From assembly GCA_947501215.1 (NCBI GenBank), contig CANMUS010000001.1, forward strand, positions 434,001 through 498,000: DNA of 64,000 nt, written 5' to 3'. The DNA comes from an uncultured Erythrobacter sp. (lineage in GTDB: Bacteria > Pseudomonadota > Alphaproteobacteria > Sphingomonadales > Sphingomonadaceae). Every line of letters starts with the position of its first letter. Position 1 is the stretch's first letter. Made by a program: the position numbers and the translations under genes. The notes under the pieces are model-generated. The model saw only the letters and a program-made list of their open reading frames with translations, made no database searches and was not told the origin of the DNA. Shown piece by piece: positions 26,040 to 35,155 of the stretch.

Positions 26040-26797
26040 TTCAACAATGCATCCTTGAAAAAAAATTGTCCAATCTTGCTTATATTTTTTAATGCAAGAG
26101 CTCCAAACCCACCTACTTTATACTTCCGTATAATTCGATAATCTTCGCGAGTTTTCTGTAGAATACGCTCGACCGAGCGATTGCTTTCCCCTCCAAGCCG
26201 CATCTTAACCATTACTTCTGGAATATAGACTAACTTAATCTTGCCAATCGTCAGAAATCGCAGCATCGCGTCGTAATCAGCAGCAATGTTGAATGAGGTA
26301 TCGTAAAGACCGTAGTCATTAAAAACCTCACGCCGCAGATAGAGTGTAGGATGCGGCGGCATCCATCCCTGCCTGAGCTTACTATGTTCAAACTCGCCCG
26401 AGCGCCAGTGGCGGACCACCCGCGGCGGATCATCCGCGGTGACATATTGTAGGTCCCCATAAACGCCTTGAACGGAGGGAGAATCGAAGGCCCTCGCAAC
26501 CGTTGCCAAAACATCAGGGCCCGCAAAAAAATCATCAGAATGCATGAGACCGATGATATCGCCGGTCGCGCGCGAAATTCCTCGATTGATTGCGTCGTAA
26601 AGGCCATCATCCTTTTCTGAAACCACTGCGGCATTGACATCCGCAGCTTGGCGCACAATCGCCATCGTATCATCGCATGAGCCGCCATCCTGGATGACAT
26701 GTTCGACATCAGCGTAGGACTGCGAGCGCACGCTTTCGATCGCCTGCCGGATAGTCCCGGAGCGATTATAAACAGCAGTGACAACCGAAATTTTCAT
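26036..26797 (-). CDS. Glycosyltransferase family 2
   Basis: 253-residue GT-A fold transferase. The N-terminal [33 protein letters not shown] and the divalent-metal DxD-like GLMHSDDFF are typical of GT2 enzymes that add one sugar to a lipid-linked oligosaccharide. [15 protein letters not shown] is also seen in this family. It is the first gene of the GT2-gmd-fcl unit and is divergent from the beta-helix gene. Because it is coupled to the fucose pathway, a fucosyl- or deoxyhexosyltransferase role is plausible but unproven. Confidence 0.88.
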   Translation of the reverse strand: MKISVVTAVYNRSGTIRQAIESVRSQSYADVEHVIQDGGSCDDTMAIVRQAADVNAAVVSEKDDGLYDAINRGISRATGDIIGLMHSDDFFAGPDVLATVARAFDSPSVQGVYGDLQYVTADDPPRVVRHWRSGEFEHSKLRQGWMPPHPTLYLRREVFNDYGLYDTSFNIAADYDAMLRFLTIGKIKLVYIPEVMVKMRLGGESNRSVERILQKTREDYRIIRKYKVGGFGALALKNISKIGQFFFKDALLK

Positions 26798-26923
26798 GCG
26801 TGTAACCGATCGGTTCCGGTGAATTGCGTGCCCTCATAGAGAACGGCCTTGGAATGACAAGACCTTGGTTATCGAGGCTTGTCGCAGTGTGCACATAGAG
26901 TATGGTTGGGCCAGAACGAAAGC

Positions 26924-28447
26924 ATGGCCGAGCTTACCTTTTATGCCGATATTGACGATCTTACTCCCCCTATGATTGATCGCAGACTATTCATGGGCGC
27001 CGTCGGATCAGGAACGTTGCTCGCAGCCTCACGATCAACTGATGTGCTTTTGCAGGCCACGCGGGCCGGCCTGCGCGCGGTCGAGTTCCCGACGGACGGG
27101 CAAGTGGCGTTTCTTACCGAACCCGGACGCGAGGGAATTTTCGTATTTCGCGAAGGCGATTTTGCGTACGAGATCGATAGCGACCCACTGCAGGGTGTTT
27201 ATATTCCCCATAACTCGAAGGATAAGAGCGTATTCGGATGCTGGGTTCGCGCAGTTGATGGAGCCGTTATGGTTGATTGGTTCGGCGCTGCGGGTGATGG
27301 ATCGGGCGATGATAGCCCGGCGATTTCAGCGGCGATTGCGCTTGCAAGTGCGCTAGCTGGTCAAACTAAACTAAGCGACTGGTCAAGCCTTGCGAATAGA
27401 GATGTGGGTTTTCGAGGGGGTGCGGTCTATCGCCTTGCGCAACCAGTGGAGATTCCGCCAACGACCGCGCGCTTCCACCTTGTCGGTATAGGCGGTCATG
27501 CTTGTTTACTCGGCGACAAAGCCCGATCGCATAAAGGCTTCGTATTCAATTCGCTGCGCTCTACAATTTTCGAACGCTTAAATTTTGCCGGATTTTCAAT
27601 AGCGACGCAGTGGGGAACCGGCAACACCGATACAAGCCATATAAAATATATTGATTGCGAGTGGTCTGACTGTGATGTCGGGGTCGACACGGTATCCTAT
27701 GAACAATCGCGATCAACGGTATTGGTTTTAGATCGATGTCGCACCGGAGGCGGTGTGAAACGCTGGGTCGAGAGTCATTGCGACATGCTAGTCATCAACG
27801 ATGCTCATGTTCGATCAGGAGCAGGCGACCGGGCGTTCGTCCGTGCCGACAGCCAGGTCATTGTCAGAGGCGGGATCTGGACCCCCTATGTAAAAAGCAT
27901 GTCACGTAGTCCGCGTGAAGGCGCCCGCTGGTTTGATATTCATGACACCGGAAGTTACGGCAGGGCCGCTCGCCCCATCGCTTCGCGATCATTGACCATT
28001 GAGGGCGCGGCGCGCTTCGGACCAGAGAATGGTGGCTATCCGATTGTCTGCTCGTTCCTCCGCGGCGATACGGCTATAGGACAAAGGCTCGGTCCGCACA
28101 TCTCGATAGGTTCGGGCGTATTTGCTGCCTGTACCGGGGCGACGACGCCGCGCCAACTATTGATCTTAATGGATGTCGAAACGGAGGAAGTTAGTAAGAC
28201 TTCCACTCCCAATTCTATTCAGTGGGATGCGAGCGCATGGCGGGCGAACAATGGAGTAATAGGGATGGAACGAAGCAATCCGCTCGGCGTGGGGAAAACG
28301 AACTTTTTACGCGGCCAAATTTCTTACTCCTTTGCTCCAGGCGCAGTACGTGCGGTCGCCATTGTAGGAAAGTCTACGAATAATCTTCTGGTCCAATCCG
28401 AGCTGGAACCCTTCGTGGCCGATTGGCACGGCATGAGAAGGCGATGA
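26924..28447 (+). CDS. Pectate-lyase-like right-handed beta-helix protein
   Basis: 507 residues from ATG 26924, or about 491 from ATG 26972 (MIDRRLFMGAVGSG), which would put an RR-x-F motif and a hydrophobic run at the N-terminus like a Tat signal. The segment MVDWFGAAGDGSGDDSPAISAAIA is the hallmark of the Pectate_lyase_3 family in tailspikes and polysaccharide lyases. Later parts are rich in short beta-strand repeats (for example SHIKYIDCEWSDCDVGVD). It is the only plus-strand gene inside the polysaccharide locus, convergent with the GT4 gene at 11 bases. It may cleave or bind the locus product; no catalytic residues could be assigned. Confidence 0.75.
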   Translation: MAELTFYADIDDLTPPMIDRRLFMGAVGSGTLLAASRSTDVLLQATRAGLRAVEFPTDGQVAFLTEPGREGIFVFREGDFAYEIDSDPLQGVYIPHNSKDKSVFGCWVRAVDGAVMVDWFGAAGDGSGDDSPAISAAIALASALAGQTKLSDWSSLANRDVGFRGGAVYRLAQPVEIPPTTARFHLVGIGGHACLLGDKARSHKGFVFNSLRSTIFERLNFAGFSIATQWGTGNTDTSHIKYIDCEWSDCDVGVDTVSYEQSRSTVLVLDRCRTGGGVKRWVESHCDMLVINDAHVRSGAGDRAFVRADSQVIVRGGIWTPYVKSMSRSPREGARWFDIHDTGSYGRAARPIASRSLTIEGAARFGPENGGYPIVCSFLRGDTAIGQRLGPHISIGSGVFAACTGATTPRQLLILMDVETEEVSKTSTPNSIQWDASAWRANNGVIGMERSNPLGVGKTNFLRGQISYSFAPGAVRAVAIVGKSTNNLLVQSELEPFVADWHGMRRR

Positions 28448-28458
28448 AGCCCTTTCTT

Positions 28459-29577
28459 CTAGCGCGCCGGTGTCTCTAGCAGTTCGGTATAAGCGGCTAA
28501 ATATTCATTCCCGATTCGCTGAGGAGCGAGGCACTCGCGAGCATATTTTAGAGCGGCAGCGGAGGCCGAGTTGTAGCGTGACACCAACTGAGCGATGCCA
28601 AGCGCTGCATCTTCGACCGATCCACAGCGGAAGTCTACAAGGGCGCCAAACTCTCCTTCGATATAAGTGTCCATGCCTGTCCCGGACTGCGCGACTACAG
28701 GTACAGCAAATGACAGCGCTTCGGTCAGGACATTTGGTGAATTGTCTTGCAGGGATGGACAAAGAAGTATGTCGAATCGAGCATAAACGCTTTCGATTTC
28801 TTCCTTCCGAAATGCAGAGTGGGAGCAAATCGTGACCGCTGGGCCTGTTGGAAGCCCGCGTTCGCTCCCGCTACCAAACAAATGTAGCTCGATTGGGCCA
28901 ATTGTCTCTCCAAGTGTATCGAGAACGGGTCCGAGCGCGGCCACACCCTTTCGCGGGTCATCAATTGGGTTTGCAATGAATCCGAAACGCAGCGCCTGAG
29001 CGGGCCCGAGACGCTTGGCAGCTCCCGGCTGTTGTTCGACGGCATTGCGGATGACCCTTGTCGGCGTGACTGGAAGTCGCTTGGCCAACCAGCGAGAAGG
29101 CGCAACAAACAAATCTGGCTGACCCTGAGCCGAATAGATCGTACGACGCAGCAGCAATTCTTCCAGCCCGCCCCGTGCAGGAGGCTTCTCAGAATAGTGA
29201 TGGGCACCGTTGTAGGGCCAAAAATCACTCATTCGCTGAACGACGGGCACGGGCGTATCTTTTAAGTGATCGAATGCGATGGTGTTGCCGGATATGTCGA
29301 ACAGCTGAACGATGTCGGGCCGATGGTCACGGCATACATCCCGAAGATCGAACGTCGGAGGGCCGAGCTTCAGGCAATGCACATCAGCACCGTGTGCGAT
29401 CCGCTCGTAAATTCTTTCGGCTGTCCTCACGAACCCTCGTGTCCCGGCAGCTTGGGCAGAGAATCCGTCCAGTTGGATCACTTCGGCCCCCGCCGCTTCA
29501 AGTGCTTTGATGGTATTGCGGGCGCCCGTCGCCGCTCCGCCCTTTGCAAGAGTCTTTGCTATCGCGAGAACCTTCAT
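28459..29577 (-). CDS. Glycosyltransferase family 1/4
   Basis: 372-residue GT-B transferase. The N-terminal KVLAIAKTLAKGGAATGARN is the acceptor-side Rossmann start, and RFGFIANPIDDPRKGVAAL opens the donor domain. The donor-binding region DILLCPSLQDNSPNVLTEALSFAVPVV contains the E-x7-E-like motif. The start overlaps the preceding polymerase stop by 4 bases (ATGA), and it is the last gene of the first polysaccharide operon before the convergent beta-helix gene. The transferred sugar is unknown. Confidence 0.9.
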   Translation of the reverse strand: MKVLAIAKTLAKGGAATGARNTIKALEAAGAEVIQLDGFSAQAAGTRGFVRTAERIYERIAHGADVHCLKLGPPTFDLRDVCRDHRPDIVQLFDISGNTIAFDHLKDTPVPVVQRMSDFWPYNGAHHYSEKPPARGGLEELLLRRTIYSAQGQPDLFVAPSRWLAKRLPVTPTRVIRNAVEQQPGAAKRLGPAQALRFGFIANPIDDPRKGVAALGPVLDTLGETIGPIELHLFGSGSERGLPTGPAVTICSHSAFRKEEIESVYARFDILLCPSLQDNSPNVLTEALSFAVPVVAQSGTGMDTYIEGEFGALVDFRCGSVEDAALGIAQLVSRYNSASAAALKYARECLAPQRIGNEYLAAYTELLETPAR

Positions 29578-30818
29578 ACGCGCGAACCAATTGAACGTTG
29601 TTTCCGCGGGGCGAATAGCCCGCTTTGCCAGGACGCTAATAGAAAGTAGAAAATAAGAAAGACGTAGGCAATGCGGGTACCTGTGCGGAGATTATATTGT
29701 AGTAGAATTATGAAAGGAAATACGAATACCCCAAAGCACAAGATCGCTTCGAAGATGTCACGTTTCTTCGACACACGTTTACGCGCGGCCAAAAAGGCAA
29801 GCGAAGAAACGAATACGAACGCCAGATATCGAACGGGCCCTAAATACGACAAGGCGTAACCGAACCCGGAATAAGGAATGTTTGTACGGAAGCGATTGAG
29901 CGCGTCGTATTGCTCAGTCATGTCAAAAAAAGCTGACGGGAGCGGTAAAACACCATAGTAAAACCACCTTTCATCCGCGCGTGTTATGCTTAATAGTTCG
30001 GCTATAAGCACAAACGAAAGATTGAAATTATAATTTAAACCGTAGACCATCCGCTCGCCAATTGCAGCGTAGTCGCCGGTAAACGCGGTTTCAAGAACCG
30101 CAAATAAGCCTCCGAGATTGTAGGACCGAAGCAATAAAACAACCCCAAGCAGCCAAAACGCTGCAATTAGTATCACGATCGAAAGCCAAGTTCTGGTTTT
30201 CTGCAGCACAAAGAGGTTCATCACTGAAAATATAATCAGAACCACGATTGCTGTACGACTCCCCAGAGCGAGAAACGCAAGTGTGACTGCCACCAGGACC
30301 GCATATTTAAGGATTCTATTGCGGATAAAGGGTATCAAAATCGCCGAGAGCAGTACCAGCAAGTCGGCAAATCGTAGCAAATTGGATGCGCCCGTTTCAT
30401 AGCGGAAGCTGGTGCGATACCAAAGGTCTGGTGCAGAGAGTGAGAGAGTCACAAATACCACAGGCAGCAGGCAAAATAGCGCGCCAGCCGTCCCTAACCC
30501 TAGTGATCGGATCTGCCCCAACTGATCGGCGAGATAGTACCGCTTATCATACCGACCCACAACAAGAAATGCCACCATTACTGCGAAAAAATGCAAACAC
30601 ATCATAGCCGAAACAAAGCCGTATTCATCATGGCGACTATGATCGTAATAGGCGAACGGCATGTTCTCCCCGAAGGAGAAGATACCGACACTTAGCAGAA
30701 AGTATCCGCAAATCAGCAAGGGAACCCCGATGATGCACACCTCGAGCCAGCGTCGATTCAGGTAGAACACAAATGCGATCAGGAGGACCATCACATAGGA
30801 AGCAAACGCCCAGTTCAT
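29574..30818 (-). CDS. wzy: Polysaccharide polymerase-like membrane protein (Wzy candidate)
   Basis: 414 residues, about ten to eleven membrane segments (for example FASYVMVLLIAFVFYL, LEVCIIGVPLLICGYFLL and LSIVILIAAFWLLGVVLLL). There is no Wzy_C motif, but Wzy polymerases are highly divergent. The large soluble loop around RADERWFYYGVLPLP-SAFFDM and NRFRTNIPYSGFGYAL fits the polymerase topology. Position between flippase/modification genes and GT4 supports the call. Its start overlaps the pyruvyltransferase stop (TAATG), and its stop overlaps the GT4 start, so it belongs to one operon. Confidence 0.78.
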   Translation of the reverse strand: MNWAFASYVMVLLIAFVFYLNRRWLEVCIIGVPLLICGYFLLSVGIFSFGENMPFAYYDHSRHDEYGFVSAMMCLHFFAVMVAFLVVGRYDKRYYLADQLGQIRSLGLGTAGALFCLLPVVFVTLSLSAPDLWYRTSFRYETGASNLLRFADLLVLLSAILIPFIRNRILKYAVLVAVTLAFLALGSRTAIVVLIIFSVMNLFVLQKTRTWLSIVILIAAFWLLGVVLLLRSYNLGGLFAVLETAFTGDYAAIGERMVYGLNYNFNLSFVLIAELLSITRADERWFYYGVLPLPSAFFDMTEQYDALNRFRTNIPYSGFGYALSYLGPVRYLAFVFVSSLAFLAARKRVSKKRDIFEAILCFGVFVFPFIILLQYNLRTGTRIAYVFLIFYFLLASWQSGLFAPRKQRSIGSRV

Positions 30819-31720
30819 TAGGCAAGCGCCCGAAGATGTTTCATGTATTCACCGAACAGCAGATCCGGGTCAGGGATTTTTTCGCGTGTTTCTCGCAAAA
30901 AAGCGGTCGTCTTGGGGCGAGCGTAGACGGATTCGAACTGGGTGCCATAGGATAGCGCAATCACACCTGGATGTAGTTTCGCAGAAATGATCCGGTCGGC
31001 GGCTTTTAAATAACCGAGTTGAGCACAGAGCCGGTCATCCTCAACGACGTCGTAACCCGGAATGGTTATTTCACCTCGGGTAAGACCTTCGCCGGTGTGC
31101 GCGCGAAAAAAGGCGACCCTGTTTCCGCGCTCCCGCCATAAAATCCGGGGCAGATGCGTGGCCGATCTGCGCGACATATTAATCAAAGTTCGCGGAGCAT
31201 CGACCTCTGGTTGGATCGGCGTCAACCGCTTGTAGCGGTCGCTGCAAAACGCGGCTAGCAAGACAATATCGGCGAGATGATGCATATTCCTGAGACCGAG
31301 CACTCGATCGGAAGCGAGACGGAGTGCGACGCTTTTGAAATGGTCGCCTTTAACGATTGCTTGGCGTGCCGGCGAAAGAGCCTCGAGGTTGGAAACACCG
31401 TCGCTTCCGAGGGAAATTCCGTGAACAGGGATCGCGCGCTCACGAATAAAGGCACCCAGTGTTTTAAGTTTCTCCTCGATCATTTTCTTGGATGCTGCAT
31501 GGTTCTTGAAGAATGCGCCTCCGCCCAGGATCAATATATCCGGCGAAATTTGGGAAAAGTCATCTACGGTGCGATACCCCATCGCAGCGAACCGCTTGTT
31601 CGATGTGAAAATGACTGGCAGAGTGCCGATCTCTTCGAGCATTTCGTAGAGCATCATGCCCATTAAATCGTCCCCCAAGTTGCCTTGGTGGTAGAACCCC
31701 CAGATTAGAACGCTGGTCAT
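30818..31720 (-). CDS. Polysaccharide pyruvyl transferase family protein
   Basis: About 300 residues from ATG 31720, which forms an ATGA overlap with the preceding sulfotransferase gene; a GTG 9 bases upstream is less likely. The N-terminal SVLIWGFYHQGNLGDDLMGMML matches the GxxGxxNxGD-type start of the family. DILILGGGAFF and the late RIISAKLHPGVIALSYG (S-x-K/R-LH) are also conserved. Members add pyruvate ketals from PEP to sugars, giving acidic groups; some act in other modifications. It sits between sulfotransferase and polymerase genes. Confidence 0.85.
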   Translation of the reverse strand: MTSVLIWGFYHQGNLGDDLMGMMLYEMLEEIGTLPVIFTSNKRFAAMGYRTVDDFSQISPDILILGGGAFFKNHAASKKMIEEKLKTLGAFIRERAIPVHGISLGSDGVSNLEALSPARQAIVKGDHFKSVALRLASDRVLGLRNMHHLADIVLLAAFCSDRYKRLTPIQPEVDAPRTLINMSRRSATHLPRILWRERGNRVAFFRAHTGEGLTRGEITIPGYDVVEDDRLCAQLGYLKAADRIISAKLHPGVIALSYGTQFESVYARPKTTAFLRETREKIPDPDLLFGEYMKHLRALA

Positions 31721-32358
31721 GCGCGCCACCTCTTCTCAATTCGCGCATAGAGCCGGTTGGCCGCTTTCTGCATTAATCGATCAAACGCGCCCAGATCCTC
31801 GTCTCGAAGCTTTGGTGTAGTAATATTCTTGTGAGCGGTCCGAGTCACCATCAATTGGCGCACCTCGTCCACAGGAACAGATTGAGGCTTGGTACCAAGT
31901 CGTTTGCTGATATCCGCCAAAAGCGCTTCCATTCCACGATCGCCAATCAATTCGTCGAAAAAGTGAACCTTATCGACAAATAAGCCGCCGATTCCATTTG
32001 TAATTATGAAATCAAGATAGCCAAGTGCCAGAGACCCGCCTTTTTTTGTTACCAATGACTGCACCGAGGCGTCGGGCTTGCGCACGATCATTATTGCCGG
32101 GATCCCGAACAACTTAGAGAAGAAGAAGTGTTGCCACGAATGGACATGATGTCCAATTTTGGCCTCAGGGTAGGCCAGTTGCGCATGATAGTAGATCCAA
32201 GTGTTTGCACTGCGTGGGAAAGCATCGATGGTCAGGTCGAAGCCAGGCTGCACGAAACGCGGCGCAAACCGATCTTTTTTACGATTGTCGAGCCAATGCC
32301 GCAATTCGCTACCGACAAGCAATTGAGTGAAAATACGTAGAGTTTGTTTTAAGATCAA
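31717..32358 (-). CDS. Sulfotransferase-like protein
   Basis: 213 residues. DAFPRSANTWIYYHAQLAYP matches the 5'-phosphosulfate loop (PRS-x-x-TW) that binds PAPS. MIVRKPDASVQSLV matches the 3'-phosphate motif, with conserved Arg and Ser. There is no signal or membrane helix, so it would act in the cytoplasm on nucleotide- or lipid-linked sugars. It is shorter than most (250-300 residues), losing mainly C-terminal parts. The gene lies between the flippase (4-base gap) and the pyruvyltransferase (ATGA overlap), so a role in decorating the polysaccharide is likely. No PAPS-synthesis genes are in the window. Confidence 0.8.
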   Translation of the reverse strand: MILKQTLRIFTQLLVGSELRHWLDNRKKDRFAPRFVQPGFDLTIDAFPRSANTWIYYHAQLAYPEAKIGHHVHSWQHFFFSKLFGIPAIMIVRKPDASVQSLVTKKGGSLALGYLDFIITNGIGGLFVDKVHFFDELIGDRGMEALLADISKRLGTKPQSVPVDEVRQLMVTRTAHKNITTPKLRDEDLGAFDRLMQKAANRLYARIEKRWRA

Positions 32359-32362
32359 TTTT

Positions 32363-33664
32363 CTATCTTTCCTGCCGGTTCAGGGCGAGATGGATTAGAA
32401 GGTTTTGGATGATGTAGTGGCCCCCAAGGACGAGGCTAAATGTCAGGATTGCCTGCTCCGGGGAAGCGCCAAATGCAGCGGCGGAAGAGAAAGCCGCAAT
32501 AATTGCCAATAAACGGGTAGCGTGAAGGCAGATTACCAACGCGTGCGCCTCGAGCAAGTCCAATGTCCGAATAACGGTCGCCGAGACAAATTGCGGCACG
32601 AGCGCAAGCGAAAGCATAGAAACGAAGCGCCCGGCTTGCGCCCACCTTTGACCTAGTAAAAACGATGCGGCCGGTTCGGAAAAGAAGAATAAAATAACTG
32701 CGATTGGCGCGGCAAATAGTGCAAGCATCCACGTCACTTTCCTAAGCTCGCGCTTAATAAGATTCGGCCTAGCCGTACCGATAACGGAGATTTCAGCGAA
32801 GTAGGCGCGCCCCGCCGCCTGCCCGATCAGCGCGAAGGGAGCCATGAACGCAAGCATCGCAATGCTCATTTGGCCAGTAACCGAAACGTCGTAGTTCGCT
32901 GCGACGAGGAATAGCGGAGCCTGTGTAGCCAGCGCTAACAATATCTGCCCAGGAGTGCGAGTTAAAGGAAAACCGCGAAAGCGCACTGCTACTATTTTGA
33001 TGAGCCTCAGTGGCATGCCGCGGACAGCAGTGTGTATCCGCCAAGCCGAATGGAGCGAATAATTCGCAACGCCCGAAGAGTGCCCGAACAAATGGCCAAC
33101 GATCAGTCCCGCTGATCCGATACCCGCTAAGCCAAGACCGACCTTGAGGACTTCGCCAACAAAGGATTGGACTACTTGGGTCGACGCGATCATCTTGAAG
33201 GCGCGTTGACGCGTCGCCCACATAGTCATCGTTTCGAACAAGCTCGCCGCTAGCACACCGAAGGGAATCAAAAGTAGATAGGGAATGAGCGAATCGAGTG
33301 AGAATGAGCGAAAGATAGCTTCGCCTGCGATAAGCATCGCTGCTGCGAGAAAGAATGTGTATCCTAGCGCAATCGCGCCGCAAAGGATCAGCAAAGCCGC
33401 AGCGCTGCGCTCGCTTCGAGGCAAGGGGATCGCAATGTGGTATCTAAGCGTCGCAAGCGGAGCGAGCACCAGAACCGTCGAGCTGTACAGCGCAAACACG
33501 CCCAAATCCGAGGGAGAGTACAGCCGACTTAAAATTGGTATAGTCGCCAGCCCGATTCCTCGCGCAACTGTAGCGCCCGAGACGAGAGTTGCTGTCGATC
33601 GTAAAAGAGAGTTCAAGCCGCAGTAATCCAAATAACATTGACACGACAAGGCGCCATTTGCCAT
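32363..33664 (-). CDS. wzx: Polysaccharide flippase (Wzx / MOP superfamily)
   Basis: 433 residues from ATG 33664. The longer frame to 33760 adds a polar, Cys/Arg-rich part not typical of flippases, and TTG 33616, just before the first helix, is another possible start. About twelve to fourteen membrane segments are visible. The opening SLLRSTATLVSGATVARGIG and TIPILSRLYSPSDLGVFALY is the classic start of Wzx/RfbX-type proteins. It should move undecaprenyl-linked repeat units across the inner membrane. It follows the initiating sugar transferase by 159 bases and precedes the sulfotransferase by 4. Confidence 0.9.
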   Translation of the reverse strand: MANGALSCQCYLDYCGLNSLLRSTATLVSGATVARGIGLATIPILSRLYSPSDLGVFALYSSTVLVLAPLATLRYHIAIPLPRSERSAAALLILCGAIALGYTFFLAAAMLIAGEAIFRSFSLDSLIPYLLLIPFGVLAASLFETMTMWATRQRAFKMIASTQVVQSFVGEVLKVGLGLAGIGSAGLIVGHLFGHSSGVANYSLHSAWRIHTAVRGMPLRLIKIVAVRFRGFPLTRTPGQILLALATQAPLFLVAANYDVSVTGQMSIAMLAFMAPFALIGQAAGRAYFAEISVIGTARPNLIKRELRKVTWMLALFAAPIAVILFFFSEPAASFLLGQRWAQAGRFVSMLSLALVPQFVSATVIRTLDLLEAHALVICLHATRLLAIIAAFSSAAAFGASPEQAILTFSLVLGGHYIIQNLLIHLALNRQER

Positions 33665-33823
33665 TTCTTTATCACATGCAGATCTGTGCTGGAAATAGCG
33701 ATAATAAAAGATTGTGGAAACGCAGAATTTAGAGAATAGGGGCCTGATCCTGCGCTGCAATTTTATATTTATAAAGTTAAAAATATATGATCAAACCCAA
33801 ACTCTTCCGAATCCAACACCTTT

Positions 33824-35155
33824 TTACTTTGATCCGAACCCCGAGATCATAACTTTTACAGTCCTCAGGGCAATGATAACATCGAGCCAGTATGATAAGT
33901 TCTTGATATAATAGAAGTCATACTGCAGCTTTTCACCCACACCATGCACGTCAGCTACATGCCCTTGATTAACCTGAGCCCACCCACTTATCCCTGGCCG
34001 TACAATATGTCGGTATCGATAAAACGGGATTTGACCTTCGTACCAATGTGACAGACTCACGGCCTCAGGCCTAGGGCCAATCCAACTCATTTCCCCGCGC
34101 AAAATATTGAAGATCTGAGGGACCTCATCGAGCCTCGTTCTGCGCAGAAAACCGCCAACTCTGGTGATCCGCTTGTCGCCACTTTGCGTGATTGAAAGGT
34201 TTCGATCGTCGCCGGCATGGCCCTCGGTCATCGTTCGCAGCTTCAGCACAAAGAACTCTTTTCCGCGAAATCCCATGCGACGCTGGCGAAAGAATACGGG
34301 CCCCCGACTATCCCATTTGATTGCAAGCGAGCAGAGGGCGATGATCGGAACTACGATCGGAAGAGCAAAAATGGACAAGACGAGATCGACTCCACGTTTC
34401 ACCTTCTGATACGCAAAACTGGGGACCAGCGCGCCAAATCCATTCTCCGACAAGTGCTCGATCTGCACCCTACCCGTTTCGGCCTCCCATACCTGTTTAT
34501 AATGGTAGATGGGCCGTCCGGAAATGGCAGCTTCTGCGAGGAATCGCTCCCATTCAGGCTCTAGATCAGCATAGAGGTCGGCAACAACGGCACAGTCTGG
34601 CAAACCCACGAGCGAAGGCCGCTCTAGCTTGAACACCGGCGCAGAACGCAACTCGCTCACAAGATTCACCTGTCCACCAGGCACAAGGTAATAGATAACA
34701 CCTTTGGCTCTCGAACGAACTGCAGTGATTGCAAAGCGTACAACCAATATGGAAAAAAAACAGCTAAGGATCAATTTGTTTGAGTATTCAAGCCGGAAAG
34801 ATGTGATTACCGCTATAAAGATACCAAAAACGACGGCTATCACTGGCAGGATTGATCTTGCCACAGCCACTCCTGGGAAGAAGCGCAAGCGGCGTAAAAT
34901 AGCCAGGGAAACGAACGCGCATAAGACCACACCGACGAGCGAATTGATTATTGCGGGTTGAGAAGCCCATGCCAACGCTTCAGGTTGGATCAACCAGGTC
35001 CACGCTCCATTGTGATTGGCGGACAACTTACCCTCGACCATTGCAAAAGCAGCAACCGGAAGCGCGACGCCAATCGAGAGAATAGCCGCAATTTCGAATC
35101 GCAAAGAGTGGAAAATTCCGCGACGCACGATCGCAGGAGAGAAATTAACCGACAC
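33824..35155 (-). CDS. Undecaprenyl-phosphate sugar phosphotransferase (initiating enzyme)
   Basis: 443 residues: four to five N-terminal membrane helices, a central soluble linker, then the bacterial sugar transferase domain. Signatures are KRGVDLVLSIFALPIVVPII (membrane re-entrant helix), GPVFFRQRRMGFRG, VLKLRTM, TRLDEVPQIFNILRGEMSWIGPRP and RPGISGWAQVNQG. It is a WbaP/WcaJ/Pgl-type enzyme that puts the first sugar-1-phosphate on undecaprenyl phosphate. It is the first gene of the minus-strand locus, so the promoter should lie in the 35.2-35.7 kb gap. The sugar (Glc, Gal or HexNAc) cannot be told. A second copy at 37.6 kb is broken. Confidence 0.93.
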   Translation of the reverse strand: MSVNFSPAIVRRGIFHSLRFEIAAILSIGVALPVAAFAMVEGKLSANHNGAWTWLIQPEALAWASQPAIINSLVGVVLCAFVSLAILRRLRFFPGVAVARSILPVIAVVFGIFIAVITSFRLEYSNKLILSCFFSILVVRFAITAVRSRAKGVIYYLVPGGQVNLVSELRSAPVFKLERPSLVGLPDCAVVADLYADLEPEWERFLAEAAISGRPIYHYKQVWEAETGRVQIEHLSENGFGALVPSFAYQKVKRGVDLVLSIFALPIVVPIIALCSLAIKWDSRGPVFFRQRRMGFRGKEFFVLKLRTMTEGHAGDDRNLSITQSGDKRITRVGGFLRRTRLDEVPQIFNILRGEMSWIGPRPEAVSLSHWYEGQIPFYRYRHIVRPGISGWAQVNQGHVADVHGVGEKLQYDFYYIKNLSYWLDVIIALRTVKVMISGFGSK

